Numbered from the stretch's first letter, positions 16,910 to 29,950 are shown. The stretch is DNA of 64,000 nucleotides from CAWCLK01 sp963796225 (GCA_963796225.1 CAWCLK010000033.1:55992-119991), one strand, 5' to 3'. Notes: generated by a model not told the origin, from the sequence alone. A program made the numbers and translations.

Positions 16910-16937
16910 TTGCACCTCGCGCTACGGCCGTTATCGT
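16910..16937 (+). promoter_or_regulatory. Housekeeping-type promoter of the dnaK operon
   Basis: TTGCAC (16910-16915), a 16-bp spacer and TATCGT (16932-16937) lie about 42 bp before the dnaK start. Upstream, cctgcgc-N7-actcagg (16861-16881) matches the HspR operator CTTGAGT-N7-ACTCAAG at only 10 of 14 positions, so it is at best a degenerate HAIR element. Confidence 0.5.
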
Positions 16938-16978
16938 GGGAGACAGACGCCAATCCCGCCAACCCCTGGAGGTACCTG

Positions 16979-18826
<1,848 letters not shown>

Positions 18827-18864
18827 CAAGACACACCCAGAACCCCCGAAGGGAGGTGAACGCA

Positions 18865-19314
18865 ATGGCAACCCTGATGCACCGATCCACCAACCCCTTC
18901 CGTGACCCCTCTGGCTTCCAGTCCGAGCTCGAGCGGGTCGTCCGCGACGTCTTCGAGGGGCCCCGCGGCCCGGCCACGGCCGGTGCCTTCGCCCCCGCGC
19001 TCGACGTCGAGGAGACCGAGGACGGCTTCACGCTCGTCATCGAGCTCCCCGGCGTCGCGGCCGAGGACGTCGACATCACCCTCGAGGAGAACGTCCTGAC
19101 GATCTCCGGCGAGCGCAGCTTCTACGCCGACAAGGAGCCGGAAGGCTTCCGTCGCGTCGAACGCAGCTTCGGTCGCTTCCACCGGGCCGTGCGGCTGCCC
19201 GACCGGGTCGCCGCGGACAAGGTCGAGGCCAACTACACCGACGGCCTGCTGACCATCACCGTGCCCAAGGCCGAGGAGGCCAAGCCGCGCCGGATCGAGG
19301 TGCGCTCCTCCTGA
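18865..19314 (+). CDS. Small heat-shock protein (Hsp20/alpha-crystallin)
   Basis: 149 residues. The N-terminal arm MATLMHRSTNPFRDPSGFQSE leads into an alpha-crystallin domain: ALDVEETEDGFTLVIELPGV, AEDVDITLEENVLTISGER, VERSFGRFHRAVRLPDRV, and ANYTDGLLTITVPKAEEAK with the C-terminal beta-strand. GGGAGGTGA, a near-perfect ribosome-binding site, precedes ATG 18865. It sits 38 bp after dnaK, between dnaK and grpE, an uncommon place in the operon. ATP-independent holdase that would pass clients to DnaK. Confidence 0.93.
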   Translation: MATLMHRSTNPFRDPSGFQSELERVVRDVFEGPRGPATAGAFAPALDVEETEDGFTLVIELPGVAAEDVDITLEENVLTISGERSFYADKEPEGFRRVERSFGRFHRAVRLPDRVAADKVEANYTDGLLTITVPKAEEAKPRRIEVRSS

Positions 19315-19328
19315 CGGCCGCACAGCCG

Positions 19329-19370
19329 ACGCGCGGGCGGCCCCGGCCCCTCCCGGGGCCGCCCGCGCGT
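19329..19370 (+). terminator. Strong GC hairpin between hsp20 and grpE
   Basis: acgcgcgggcggccccgg and its exact reverse complement (18-bp arms, 6-base loop) lie 15 bp after hsp20. There is no T tract. It would terminate or attenuate transcription, so dnaK-hsp20 could be expressed above grpE-dnaJ-hspR, or it may stabilise the 3' end of the upstream message. Confidence 0.7.
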
Positions 19371-19401
19371 CACCCCACGACACGCCAGACGTCTGACGCC
19401 G

Positions 19402-20031
19402 ATGAGCGCAGCATGACCCGGACACGACCGAGGAGACCGCCCGCGCCGTGACCAGGAGCCGCGGCCGACCAGGCCGCGGAGGCTGCGCCGAGCAGGCCGC
19501 CGACCGAGGTGCAGGGCGAGAGCCGACGCCGAGGCGCGACGAGCATGCCGCCGACGAGCGGTGACGAGGCCCCTGTCGGCGGACGATGACCCCTTGTCCG
19601 TTGCCCAGCGCGAACGGGACGAGTACCTGGACGCGCTGCGTCGCAAGCAGGCCGAGTTCGAGAACTTCCGCAAGCGCATGATGCGCGAGGGCGCGAGCCA
19701 GCGCATCACCGGGCACGCCGAGGTGGCCGAGCGCATGCTGGACGTCCTCGACGACTTCGACCGCACCATCGAGGCCGCGGGCGAGGTCGACCCCGGCTTC
19801 CTCAAGGGCGTGCAGCTCGTCCACGACAAGCTCGCCGGCGTGCTGGCCGACTTCGGGCTGACCCGCATCGACCAGACCGGCATCGCCTTCGACCCCAACC
19901 GGCACGAGGCCGTCCAGCAGGTGGCCGCCGACGAGGACCACGAGGAGCCGCAGGTCGCCCAGGTGCTGCGCCCCGGCTACGAGCTCGGCGGGCGCACCCT
20001 GCGCGCGGCGATGGTCGTCGTCGAGCAGTAG
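19402..20031 (+). CDS. grpE: Nucleotide exchange factor GrpE (N-terminus frameshifted)
   Basis: The clear frame runs from GTG 19561 to 20031: RERDEYLDALRRKQAEFENF, KRMMREGASQRITGHAEVAE, RMLDVLDDFDRTIEAAGEV, then IDQTGIAFDPNRHEAVQQV and the closing LRPGYELGGRTLRAAMVVV, all typical of GrpE. GrpE normally has a poorly conserved acidic N-terminus; fragments of one (DPDTTEETARAV, then DQAAEAAPSRPPTEVQGES in another frame) occupy 19402-19560, so I place the probable start at ATG 19402 with indels in between. It exchanges ADP for ATP on DnaK. Confidence 0.82.
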
Positions 20032-20089
20032 GCGATCGGCCGGGCGTGAAGGAGCGAGACGAGGACGACAGCGATGAAGGAGGTGGACC

Positions 20090-21278
<1,189 letters not shown>

Positions 21279-21292
21279 GGAAGGCACCGCCC

Positions 21293-21795
21293 ATGCCCGA
21301 GCAGCAGTTCATCGACCAGGACGAGGCCGTCAACCCGCCGGCACGCCCGGGTGGGTTCGGCCAGCGCGGGCCCGACTACGACGAACCCGTGTACGTCATC
21401 TCCGTGGCCGCGGACCTCGCCGACATGCACCCGCAGACGCTGCGCTCCTACGAACGTGAGGGGCTGGTCGAACCGGCCCGGACCTCGGGCAACACCCGCC
21501 GGTACTCGCAGCGCGACATCGACCGGCTGCGGTTCATCCGCCACCTGACCCAGGAGGAGGGCCTCAACCTCGCCGGCGTCCGGGTGGTGCTCGACCTCGG
21601 CGAGAAGCTCGAGGGGTCGCGTCGCCGCATCCGCGAGCTCGAAGACATGGTCCGCACGCTGGCCAGCCGGCTCACGGACGACGTCGAGGCCGCCCACCGG
21701 TCCCACCGGTTCGAGGTGGTGCCCACCGGGCCGCGCGACATCGAGGTCCACCCCGCCTGCGCCGGCGCAAGCCGGCCAAGCAGCGCCCCGCCTGA
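21293..21795 (+). CDS. hspR: MerR-family heat-shock repressor HspR
   Basis: ATG 21293 follows GAAGG; GTG 21275, overlapping the dnaJ stop, is an alternative. The MerR-type DNA-binding domain reads VYVISVAADLADMHPQTLRS, YEREGLVEPARTSGNTRRYS and DIDRLRFIRHLTQEEGLNLA. A coiled-coil follows (SRRRIRELEDMVRTLASRL). A frame change near 21755 leads to the basic end RLRRRKPAKQRPA at 21795. HspR represses the dnaK operon, and often clpB, by binding HAIR operators with DnaK as co-repressor; only a degenerate HAIR is seen upstream of dnaK here. Confidence 0.9.
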
Positions 21796-21811
21796 GGCAC
21801 GACCGGCGGCG

Positions 21812-23280
21812 CTACTCCTCCTCGTCCCAGCCCACGTCGTCGATGTCGCCGGCGCGCAGGGACGGGTCCGCCGAGGATCCCGTCGGCGTTGGCGACCGCG
21901 CCGATGATCCGGAAGCCCTCGCGGGTGATCTCGTAGGACGCGAGGCGCTTCTCGTGGGCACTCTCGCGCATCTTCAGCACCATCAGGGCGCGCCCGACCT
22001 CGGCGCCGATCTCCATGTACCGCAGCACCAGCACGTTGTGGAACAGGTAGCTGAGCTTGGCGAACCGGGCCTCGGTGGGCCCCAGGGCCGTGGTCTCCTG
22101 GGTGAAGATCAGGCTGGCGCCGGTGGCGGTGATCGTGGTGGCCAGCGCCCAGATGTAGCCGGGGAAGCGCCCGAGGTCGTTGGACACGGGGACGAGCTCG
22201 CCGAGGCTGTCGAAGACGACGCGGCCGATGTCCTGCGGACTCGACCAGCTGGCGGACTGGTGGGCGAGCTGGTCGATGTCCAGCTCGATCGGCGGGACGT
22301 GCAGGATGGTCAGGTCGCCGCGATCCACGGCGTCGCCCCATCCCCAGCCGAAGGCGTCGGCCTTCTGCCGCAGCTGGTCGGCGGATTCCTCGAAGGAGAC
22401 GTAGAGGCACTGCTGGCCTGCGGCCAGGCCCGCGCTGACCCACTCGGAGGACAGCACGGTCTTGCCGGCGCCCGACGGGCCCATGACGAGCGTGGCCTCG
22501 CCGGGGGGCAGCCCGCCGGCGGTCATGCGGTCGAGCACGTCGTTGCCGAAGGCGCGTCGCGCTCCGCCGATGGAGGGCGGGCGGGGCGCCAGCGACTCGG
22601 GCCTCGGGAACAGCTCGTAGCCGCGGCCGGTGATCCGGAAGGCGTGCTTGCCCATCAGCGACGCGCTGCCGCGCAGCTTGCGCACCCGCAGGTAGCGACG
22701 GTCGACGGGACCGTCGATGTCGTGGCTGACCTCGAGGATCGCGTCGGCGACGGCGAACTCGGGGTCGGCGAGGATCTCCTCCTGGGTGTACTCGCCGACC
22801 AGCAGCAGCAGCGCCCCGGTGTGCGAGACCTTCGAGGCCAGGTCGAACACGGCCTCACGCATCCGGTCGTCGGTGACGAAGTGGTGCAGCGACTTGAACG
22901 AGTCGACCACGATCATGGACGGGGAGGTGTCGAAGGCTGCATGGAGGACCTCGTCGAAGAAGCCCTCGAGCCCGCGGTCGTCCTCGGTGGTGCCCTGCAG
23001 CAGCTCGGTCACGTGCAGGAACCGCACGGCCCGGTCGAGCTTGGATCTCGTCGTAGAAGTCCATCGACGACAGATGGCGCCGCATCTTGGCGTGCGACTC
23101 GGACAGGGTCGTGTAGTACAGCGATGGGTGCTCGTCGGTGGAGGCCGAGAAGGCCAGCTGCTGGGCGAGGATCGTCTTGCCGGTGCCCGGTGGCCCGGCC
23201 AGCACGGCCAGCGACCCGGCGGGCAGGCCCCCGTCCAGGATCTCGTCGAGCTCGGCGATGCCGGTTCGCACGCGGTCCAT
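21812..23280 (-). CDS. KaiC-like tandem RecA ATPase
   Basis: About 489 residues with two KaiC/RadA domains. The first has Walker A GPPGTGKT in VLAGPPGTGKTILAQQLAFS, the acidic LSESH, and Walker B SMIVVDSFKSL. The second has GPSGAGKT in LVMGPSGAGKTVLSSEWVSA, YVSFEES and GRVVFDSLGEL. A frame change near 23045 joins FYDEI to SKLDRAVRFLHVTELLQG, and another near 21845 gives the end AGDIDDVGWDEEE. It starts at ATG 23280, adjacent to the stop of a receiver gene. No kaiA or kaiB is nearby. Proteins of this class outside cyanobacteria are signalling ATPases, not clock proteins as far as known. Confidence 0.85.
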
Positions 23281-23625
23281 TCAGCCCTCCAGCAGTTCGG
23301 TGACCTGGCGCACGAGCGCGTCCCCGCCGTAGGGCTTGGGGACGATCGCGTCCACGGCCAGGCTTCGGTCCGGGTCGGCGCTCCAGACGAGAATCCGGAC
23401 CTCGCGTGTGCGCTCCTCGGCGCGCAGGCGTGCCACGAGCTCCGGGCCGTCCATGACCGGCATCCGCAGGTCGGTGATGACCACGTCCGGCAGGTGCTGC
23501 TCGATCACCTCGAGGGCGGCCTGCCCGTTCGCGGCCTCGACCAGCTCGACATCGTGGTCGCGAAGCAGCATGCGCAGGAGGAACCGGTAGTCCGGTTCGT
23601 CGTCGACCACGAGGACCATGGCCAC
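23281..23625 (-). CDS. Single-domain response regulator paired with KaiC-like ATPase
   Basis: About 114 residues: AMVLVVDDEPDYRFLLRMLL, DVVITDLRMPVMDGPELVAR with the phosphorylated Asp, VRILVWSADPDRS in place of the usual T/S switch strand, and AIVPKPYGGDAL with the conserved Lys-Pro. GTG 23625 has AGGAG five bases upstream; ATG 23619 is an alternative. The stop and the KaiC-like start are adjacent, so the two are co-translated. Probable input or output of the KaiC-like ATPase; no kinase gene is adjacent. Confidence 0.82.
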   Translation of the reverse strand: MAMVLVVDDEPDYRFLLRMLLRDHDVELVEAANGQAALEVIEQHLPDVVITDLRMPVMDGPELVARLRAEERTREVRILVWSADPDRSLAVDAIVPKPYGGDALVRQVTELLEG

Positions 23626-23798
23626 GGACACTCCTGCCATCGTCGAGCGGCGCCATGCGGCGCAGCAATCTACTGGTGCTCCGTCAGCGCTGGACGGGTC
23701 GTTCGGACGCACGAGGGCAGGGTGCGGCGCCGAGTCAACCACATCGGCCGCTACCGTCCCGAGGCGTCTCGCGTGACACGCCCGCCCGGAGGGCCCAC

Positions 23799-24905
23799 GT
23801 GTCCGTTCCCCTCCCTCGTCTGACCTCGCGCGCCGACGCGCGGGGCCGACCCGACCTGCTCGTCGGCGGGCTGGTCGGTGTGCTCGTCCTGCTGCTGGCC
23901 GGCGGGATGCTGCTGGTGCGGGTCGCGGACGCGCTCGTCCCGGACACCCACATCCCGTCGCTCGAGGACGAGGTCGTGGCCGACGCGGTCGAGCCGGCGG
24001 ATCCCACCGCCCCGGCCTCGGAGCCGCCGGTCCTGCCGGGGGTTCGCGACGTGCTCGTGGTGGGGCTCGATTCGCGCGAGGGCCTGACCGAGGAGCAGCT
24101 GCTCGCGCTCGGGACCGAGGACAACGGCTCCCGCCTCACCGACACGGTCCTGTGGGTGCAGGTCGACGCGACTCACGGCCAGGTCCGCATGGTGTCGTTC
24201 CCGCGCGACCTGGCGATGACCCCCGACGGCGCCCCGCGGGTCAAGCTGAACGCCCTGCATGCCCTCGGTGGGCCCGAGCTGCTGGTCTCGGCGCTCGAGG
24301 AGCTGGTGGGGGCCGACCTGGACCACTACGTGGAGGTGGACCTCGCCGGGTTCATCCGGCTGGCGGACACCCTCGGCGGCGTCGAGGTCTGCCTGCGCGA
24401 GCGGATGGTGGACCGGTACGCGGGCGTGAACCTGCCGGCCGGGTGCCAGGAGCTCTCGGCGACCCAGGCCGCCGGGTTCGTGCGGGCCCGCCGCGTGGTG
24501 GACGAGTTCGGTGCCGGCACGGCGGGGCGGGCCGCCCGCCAGCAGTACTTCATCCGCCAGGCCGTGGCCGAGGCGGTGTCCTCGGCCACGCTCACCAGCC
24601 CGGGGCGGCTGCGGGGCCTGGTCGGCCTGGCGCGGGACTCGCTGGTGGTCGACCAGGGCTTCTCCACCGCCGAGCTGCTGCGGTTCGCGACCGCGCTGCG
24701 GGACGTCGACCCGGCCGACGTCGTCGGGGCGACGGTGCCGTTCACCAGCAGCCGCCTGGACGACGGGCTGTACTACGACCAGCTGACGGAGGACGCCTCG
24801 GCGCTGTTCGACGCCATGCGGGAGCACGCCCCGCTGCCCGCGGACCTGGTCGTCGCCGGCGAGGTCACGTCCCGTGGGCTCGCAGCTGGTAGTGGTTCTC
24901 GGTGA
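23799..24905 (+). CDS. LytR-CpsA-Psr (LCP) family protein
   Basis: GTG 23799 follows CCGGAGGG. One N-terminal transmembrane helix (LVGGLVGVLVLLLAGGMLLV) anchors an extracytoplasmic LCP domain: VRDVLVVGLDSREGLTEEQL, SRLTDTVLWVQVDATHGQVR, MVSFPRDLAMTPDGAPRVKL, HYVEVDLAGFIRLADTLGGV and FVRARRVVDEFG. LCP enzymes transfer undecaprenyl-linked polymers such as arabinogalactan or teichoic acids to peptidoglycan; the Asp/Arg pattern of the active site is present. 368 residues. The last 41 bp overlap the convergent thioesterase gene, so the true end may lie a little earlier if an indel is present. Confidence 0.85.
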   Translation: MSVPLPRLTSRADARGRPDLLVGGLVGVLVLLLAGGMLLVRVADALVPDTHIPSLEDEVVADAVEPADPTAPASEPPVLPGVRDVLVVGLDSREGLTEEQLLALGTEDNGSRLTDTVLWVQVDATHGQVRMVSFPRDLAMTPDGAPRVKLNALHALGGPELLVSALEELVGADLDHYVEVDLAGFIRLADTLGGVEVCLRERMVDRYAGVNLPAGCQELSATQAAGFVRARRVVDEFGAGTAGRAARQQYFIRQAVAEAVSSATLTSPGRLRGLVGLARDSLVVDQGFSTAELLRFATALRDVDPADVVGATVPFTSSRLDDGLYYDQLTEDASALFDAMREHAPLPADLVVAGEVTSRGLAAGSGSR

Positions 24906-25317
24906 CGGTGACGACGCCTCCCTCGGCGTCGGTCAGCTCGCAGGTCCACGACCAGTCGGCCTTGCCCCGCTCGTCGGCCTCGGTGCGGATGCGCTCGATC
25001 TCGTCCTCGGCCAGCTCGACGGCCACCTCGACGTCGGTACGGGCCGCCCGACGGAAGTCGATGTGCATGTCGCGGACGACCGGGTAGAAGCGCGAGGCGT
25101 CGAAGGTGGCCAGCGCCATCGCCCCGCCCGGGATCTCGGCCAGCGTGTACAGCGCCCCGGCGTACATCGTGCCGATGTGGTTGACGTTGGGCGCCAGCGG
25201 CATCCGTGCCCGGCAGAAGCCGGGGCGCAGCTCGACCACCTCGAAGCCGGTGCGCTCCACGAAGGGGAACGGGCGGCTCATGCCCTCGCGGATCGCCTCG
25301 AGCTGTGCGTCGTCCAC
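24865..25317 (-). CDS. Hot-dog thioesterase (DUF4442/PaaI-like)
   Basis: GTG 25317 with GGAG six bases upstream. 150 residues: FPFVERTGFEVVELRPGFC, ARMPLAPNVNHIGTMYAGAL, AEIPGGAMALATFD, FYPVVRDMHIDFRRAARTDV. The pattern HxGTMYxGAL with an acidic residue in the following helix is that of DUF4442/PaaI-type acyl-CoA thioesterases. Substrate unknown. Single gene, convergent with the LCP gene and divergent from a lipoprotein gene. Confidence 0.8.
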   Translation of the reverse strand: MDDAQLEAIREGMSRPFPFVERTGFEVVELRPGFCRARMPLAPNVNHIGTMYAGALYTLAEIPGGAMALATFDASRFYPVVRDMHIDFRRAARTDVEVAVELAEDEIERIRTEADERGKADWSWTCELTDAEGGVVTVTENHYQLRAHGT

Positions 25318-25472
25318 GTGGATCTCCGCGTGGTGGTGGGGCGGTGCGGGCGGCGGGCACCCTATTGGGCCGGCCGTGCAACCGAGCGGCCCCAGCGGGG
25401 CGTCCCATCCGACGAGCCCGCCACCGTGGCGGTCCACCGGCACCGACCGGCGAAGAACGAAACGGCTCCGAC

Positions 25473-26021
25473 GTGTCCACCCTCCTCCGCTCCCGCCGCC
25501 GGCTCGTGCTGGCGGGCCTGTCCGCTGGCCCTGCTGCTCGCTGCCTGCGGCGCCGACGACCCCGCCCCCGTCGCTGCCCCGGCGGCCGACGGCGCCGCCG
25601 CCGGGATGTGCCCGGTCGGCACCACCGACTGCGTCGACGCCGACCTCGGCGACGCGGGCGAGGCGATCATCGCCCCCGACATCCACGTGGTCGACGCCCT
25701 GCCCACCGACATCCGCATGGTCGAGATGGACGGCGGCAGCCCTGACGCATTCCCGTTGTTCATCCAGGAGGCGGTCGTCGACGGCAGGCGTCTGGACCTG
25801 ATCTTCAGCGGTGGCGAGACGCCGTGCTTCTGGGTCGACCACGTCGAGACCACCGAGACCGACACCGAGGTCGTCGTCGACCTGCGGGCCGGTGGGGATC
25901 CGGAGGCCGAGGACTGCGACGGCCAGGCGATCTCGACCCAGGGCGGTCACGGTCGAGCTCGACGCCCCGCTGGGCGAGCGTGCCCTGCTCGACGCCAGCC
26001 GCGTCGTCCCCGACGGGCTGA
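25473..26021 (+). CDS. Hypothetical lipoprotein (frameshifted)
   Basis: GTG 25473 begins STLLRSRRRLVLAGLSA; after a frame change near 25525 it reads LALLLAACGADDPAPVAAP, giving a lipobox LLAAC. The mature part contains GMCPVGTTDCVDADLGDAGE, DALPTDIRMVEMDGGSPDAF, RRLDLIFSGGETPCFWVDHV and VVVDLRAGGDPEAEDCDGQ. A second frame change near 25943 leads to VTVELDAPLGERALLDASRV. The exact end is uncertain. Four cysteines in the mature domain suggest disulfides. I do not recognise the family. The 150 bp before clpB hold no clear promoter or HAIR element. Confidence 0.55.
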
Positions 26022-26171
26022 CCGCAGCCCCGGTTGCGCCCCGCCGGCTCAGGCCGCCTGTGCCGACGGGGCGCAACCTGCCTCAGTGGGGACCTGTGCG
26101 AAACCGCCACGGGAGCGGGTGCGCGTCGTACCTTCGAATCGACGTTCGCACACACGCAGAGGTGATGGGGC

Positions 26172-28767
26172 ATGGACTTCGACAAGCTCACGCGCAAGTC
26201 GCAGGAGGCGCTGCAGCGCGCCATCGAGATCGCCCGGGACCAGCACCACCCGGAGGCGGCGCCGACCCACCTGCTCGCTGCCCTGCTCGAGCAGACCGAC
26301 GGGGTCGTGCTGCCGCTGGTCCAGCGACTCGGGCGTCACGCCGACCAGCCTGCGCAACGCCAACGCCGAGGTCCTGAACGGCCTGTCGGCCGCCTACGGG
26401 GCCTCGGGCGAGGTGCGGCTGTCGCAGGGCCTGTCGAAGGTGCTGGATGCGGCCGCCGAGGAGGCGCGCGGGCTGGACGACGACTACGTGTCCACCGAGC
26501 ACCTGCTCATGGCGATGGCCGAGTCCTCCGACCGCGTCGCCAAGGTGCTGGCCGACGCCGGGATCACGCGGACCTCGATCCTCGGGGCGCTCAAGGAGGT
26601 CCGCGGGGCCCAGCGCGTCACCTCGCAGGACCCCGAGTCGACCTACGAGGCGCTGGAGAAGTACGGGCGCGACCTGACCGCGCTCGCTCGCGAGGGCAAG
26701 CTCGACCCGGTCATCGGACGGGACGAGGAGATCCGCCGGGTCATCCAGGTGCTGGTCCGGCGCACCAAGAACAACCCGGTGCTGATCGGCGAGCCCGGTG
26801 TCGGCAAGACCGCCATCGCCGAGGGACTGGCGCGCCGCATCGTCGAGGGCGACGTGCCCACGCTGCTGGCCGACAAGAAGCTGGTCCAGCTCGACCTGAC
26901 CGCGATGGTCGCCGGGGCCAAGTACCGGGGCGAGTTCGAGGAGCGGCTGCAGGCCGTCCTCAACGAGATCCAGGCCTCCGAGGGCCAGATCATCACCTTC
27001 GTGGACGAGCTGCACACCATGGTCGGGGCGGGCAAGGCCGAGGGCGCCGCCGACGCGGGCAACATCCTCAAGCCGATGCTGGCCCGTGGCGAGCTGCGCA
27101 TGATCGGCGCCACGACGCTCGACGAGTACCGCATCATCGAGAAGGACGCCGCGCTCGAGCGTCGCTTCCAGCCGGTCAAGGTCGGCGAGCCCAGCGTGCT
27201 CGACACGATCGGGATCCTGCGCGGGCTCAAGGAGCGCTACGAGGTCCACCACGGCGTGCGCATCACCGACGACGCGCTGGTGGCCGCCGCCCAGCTGTCG
27301 GACCGCTACGTCACCGAGCGCTTCCTGCCGGACAAGGCCATCGACCTGCTCGACGAGGCCGCCGCACGCCTGCGCATCTCGATCGACTCGATGCCGCCGG
27401 AGGTCGACGTGGTCGACCGGCGCATCAAGCAGCTCGAGATCGAGAGGATCTCGCTGGCCAAGGACGATTCCGAGTCCGCGCGGGCCAGGCTGGCCGACCT
27501 CGAGCAGGAGCTGGCCGACCTGCAGGAGCAGATGGGCGGGCTGCAGGCCCGGTGGCAGTCCGAGAAGGAGGCCATCGACCGGCTGCGTGCCGCCAAGGAG
27601 GAGCTCGAGCAGGTCCGTGAGCAGGCCCAGCTCGCCGAGCGCGACGGCGACTACGAGAAGGCCGCCGAGCTGCGCTACGGCCGGGCCCGCGAGCTCGAGA
27701 CCGACGTGGTCCGCGCCCAGGCCGAGATCGACGAGCTCCGCGCCAGCGGGCGACAGCCTCCTCGAGGAGGAGGTCACCGACACCGAGATCGCCGAGGTCG
27801 TCGGCGAACTGGACCGGCATCCCCGTCGCCAAGCTGGTCGAGACCGAGGCCCACAAGCTCGTCACGCTCGAGGACCACCTGCACCAGCGGGTCGTCGGCC
27901 AGGACCAGCGCCGTCGAGGCCGTGGCCGACGCGGTGCGCCGGTCCCGGTCCGGCATCGCCGACCCCGACCGCCCCACCGGCTCGTTCCTGTTCCTCGGCC
28001 CGACCGGCGTGGGCAAGACCGAGCTGGCGCGCGCCCTGGCGGCGTTCCTGTTCGACGACGAGCGGGCGCTCGTGCGCATCGACATGGGCGAGTACCAGGA
28101 GAAGCACACCGTCGCCCGGCTCATCGGCGCCCCGCCCGGCTACGTCGGCTACGACGAGGGCGGCCAGCTGACCGAGACGGTGCGGCGCCGGCCCTACGCG
28201 GTGATCCTGCTGGACGAGGTCGAGAAGGCCCACCCGGACGTGTTCAACGTCCTGCTGCAGCTGCTCGACGACGGCCGCCTGACCGACGGGCAGGGCCGCA
28301 CCGTGGACTTCCGCAACGCCGTGGTCATCATGACCAGCAACCTCGGCAGCCAGCACATCCTCGACGTGTCACTGGATCCGGCCGACCTGCGCGAGCGGGT
28401 GATGGCCGACGTGCGCAGCTACTTCAAGCCCGAGTTCCTCAACCGCGTCGACGACGTCGTGATCTTCGACCGTCTGGCCCGGGACCAGCTCGCCGCGATC
28501 GTGGACATCCAGCTCGAGCGGCTGCGGGCGCGCCTGGCCGACCGCGACATCACCATCGAGGTGACCGACACCGGCAGGGCCTGGCTGGCCGACCGCGGGT
28601 ACGACCCGGTGTACGGGGCGCGGCCGCTGAAGCGGGTCATCCGCCAGGAGGTCGAGAACCGCCTCGCCAAGGCGATCCTCGACGGGGCGGTGCACGACGG
28701 CGACACCGTCACCGTCGACACCACCGCCCCGGTGGACGACCCGACCAGCGAGCTGGTGCTGCGCTGA
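26172..28767 (+). CDS. clpB: ATP-dependent disaggregase ClpB (four frameshifts)
   Basis: Joined length of about 865 residues, normal for ClpB. Start ATG 26172 ([40 protein letters not shown]: Clp-N repeats). The frame changes near 26330, 27750, 27808 and 27905. First AAA domain: [37 protein letters not shown]. The coiled-coil middle domain runs from about 27400 to 27740 ([18 protein letters not shown]). Second AAA domain: [55 protein letters not shown]. The middle domain identifies ClpB over ClpC. It works with DnaK in resolving aggregates. The errors fall within conserved motifs, so they are very likely sequencing indels. Confidence 0.95.
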
Positions 28768-28779
28768 CACTGCCCTGTT

Positions 28780-28800
28780 CGCCCGCGTCCACCGCGGGCG
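28780..28800 (+). terminator. Terminator-like hairpin after clpB
   Basis: cgcccgcg and cgcgggcg pair with a 5-base loop, 12 bp after the clpB stop. Confidence 0.6.
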
Positions 28801-28846
28801 ACGGGGCCTGGTCCGGGCGGAAGGGCCCGGGGCTTGCTCAGGGTCG

Positions 28847-29803
28847 TCAGGCGTTCAGGAGCGTTCTCGGGAGCGAGGTCGTCACGGAAAGCGGCGTGGC
28901 GAGGTCCCCGGGCGTGAGGGGCGCGACGATCGTGTAGCCCTCGTCGGACGCGACGCCGTCTGCGTCGGAAGGTAGGTCTCGGACCTGGATCAGCATCTGC
29001 ACAGCCGGCCCCCGCTGAGCGCCACTGCGCGTACAGGTCGTTCCCACTACTGCCGCTCCAGTCGACCGAGACCTGGGCCATCGACGTCGGCGGCGGCAGA
29101 GTCCGAGAGCGGGGTCAGAGCCGCAGGCACCAGTGGCCGGTCGACGGGTCGGGTGATCTCCGAGATGCCAGTACCGGCCGCCATCAGTGCACGCGGTGGC
29201 GACGGGCGCGGCTGCGAGCAGCTCGGCTGCCGTCCTTCCCTCGAGCTTGTCGCTGTCGGCGGCCGTGTCGGTGGCGCCGAGGTAGTCACCTGCGGGCTGG
29301 AAGGCGGTGGAGTCCTTGCCGTCGAGCGAGATCGGCTGTCGACGGCCTTGTGCGTCGGCGGGGAGGGCGGCGGGGTTGTAGTCGCCGAGCAGGTCGCCGA
29401 TGGCGGCGGCGGTGGCGAACCGGTCAGCCCCGGCCGCACGCACCACGCCGGAGGACGGTGGTGGGGTGGGGTCGACGGTGGGCAGGCCGGTGACGGCGGC
29501 GATGGCGTTGACGACGTTGTCGGAGATGGCGACGGGGCCGCCGAGCACGATGACCAGCTGGGGGTTGTAGGCGTCCAGCGCGTCGGAGGTGGCCTGCGGG
29601 AGGCTGTCCTGTTCGGTGGTGTAGATGGGGGCGCCGAGCTGGCCGGCGGTGGGGCCGGCGGCCAGGGCGTCGGCGGGCACGCGGCCGTTGGCGACGAAGG
29701 CGATGCGTGGTGGTGGGGGGTCGGCGGCGATCGCGGCGGTGACCCCGGCGATCGCGAGCAGGGCGACCACGATGGTCGCGGTGAACGTGTGGCGTGTCCT
29801 CAT
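28847..29803 (-). CDS. Secreted CWB2 protein A (frameshifted C-terminus)
   Basis: ATG 29803. Signal peptide RTRHTFTATIVVALLAIAGV then TAAIAADPPP. The next ~150 residues are a cell-wall-binding repeat 2 (CWB2, PF04122-type) module: ADALAAGPTAGQLGAPIYTT, LVIVLGGPVAISDNVVNAI and RAAGADRFATAAAIGDLLGD. A linker with LDGKDSTAFQPAGDYLGATD follows; small compensating indels lie near 29330-29345. The C-terminal domain starts DSDKLEGRTAAELLAAAP, holds CTDGGRYWHLG, changes frame two or more times between about 29170 and 29010, and ends PGDLATPLSVTTSLPRTLLN. Its first ~490 bp are nearly identical to protein B and its C-terminus unrelated. Likely attached to the cell wall; role unknown. Confidence 0.7.
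   Translation of the reverse strand: MRTRHTFTATIVVALLAIAGVTAAIAADPPPPRIAFVANGRVPADALAAGPTAGQLGAPIYTTEQDSLPQATSDALDAYNPQLVIVLGGPVAISDNVVNAIAAVTGLPTVDPTPPPSSGVVRAAGADRFATAAAIGDLLGDYNPAALPADAQGRRQPISLDGKDSTAFQPAGDYLGATDTAADSDKLEGRTAAELLAAAPVATACTDGGRYWHLGDHPTRRPATGACGSDPALGLCRRRRRWPRSRSTGAAVVGTTCTRSGAQRGPAVQMLIQVRDLPSDADGVASDEGYTIVAPLTPGDLATPLSVTTSLPRTLLNA
29313..29803 (-). repeat. CWB2 pair A/B near-identical 5' segment, copy A
   Basis: This ~490-bp coding segment of protein A (start codon through the LDGKD motif) is nearly identical to 30334-30823 in protein B. Similarity stops abruptly just downstream of the LDGKD codons. Confidence 0.85.
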
Positions 29804-29950
29804 GTCGAGCCCCTTTGGCTCCCGTGATGCGGACGAACGGACGCTACGAGACGAGCGTGGGTGGGGCCGTGGCCCTGCTGCTCACCGCACGTGCCGCCCG
29901 TGCTGCCGCGCGGTCACGTCCGGCGCCACCGCGCCGCCCGACGTGACGGC

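Noticed and set aside
16840..16978. Canonical HspR (HAIR) operator upstream of dnaK
   Set aside because: Only 10 of 14 half-site positions match at 16861-16881, so it was recorded as degenerate and not called as an operator.
21812..23280. Circadian clock system
   Set aside because: kaiA and kaiB are absent and the C-terminus is unlike clock KaiC; only a KaiC-like ATPase with a receiver is supported.
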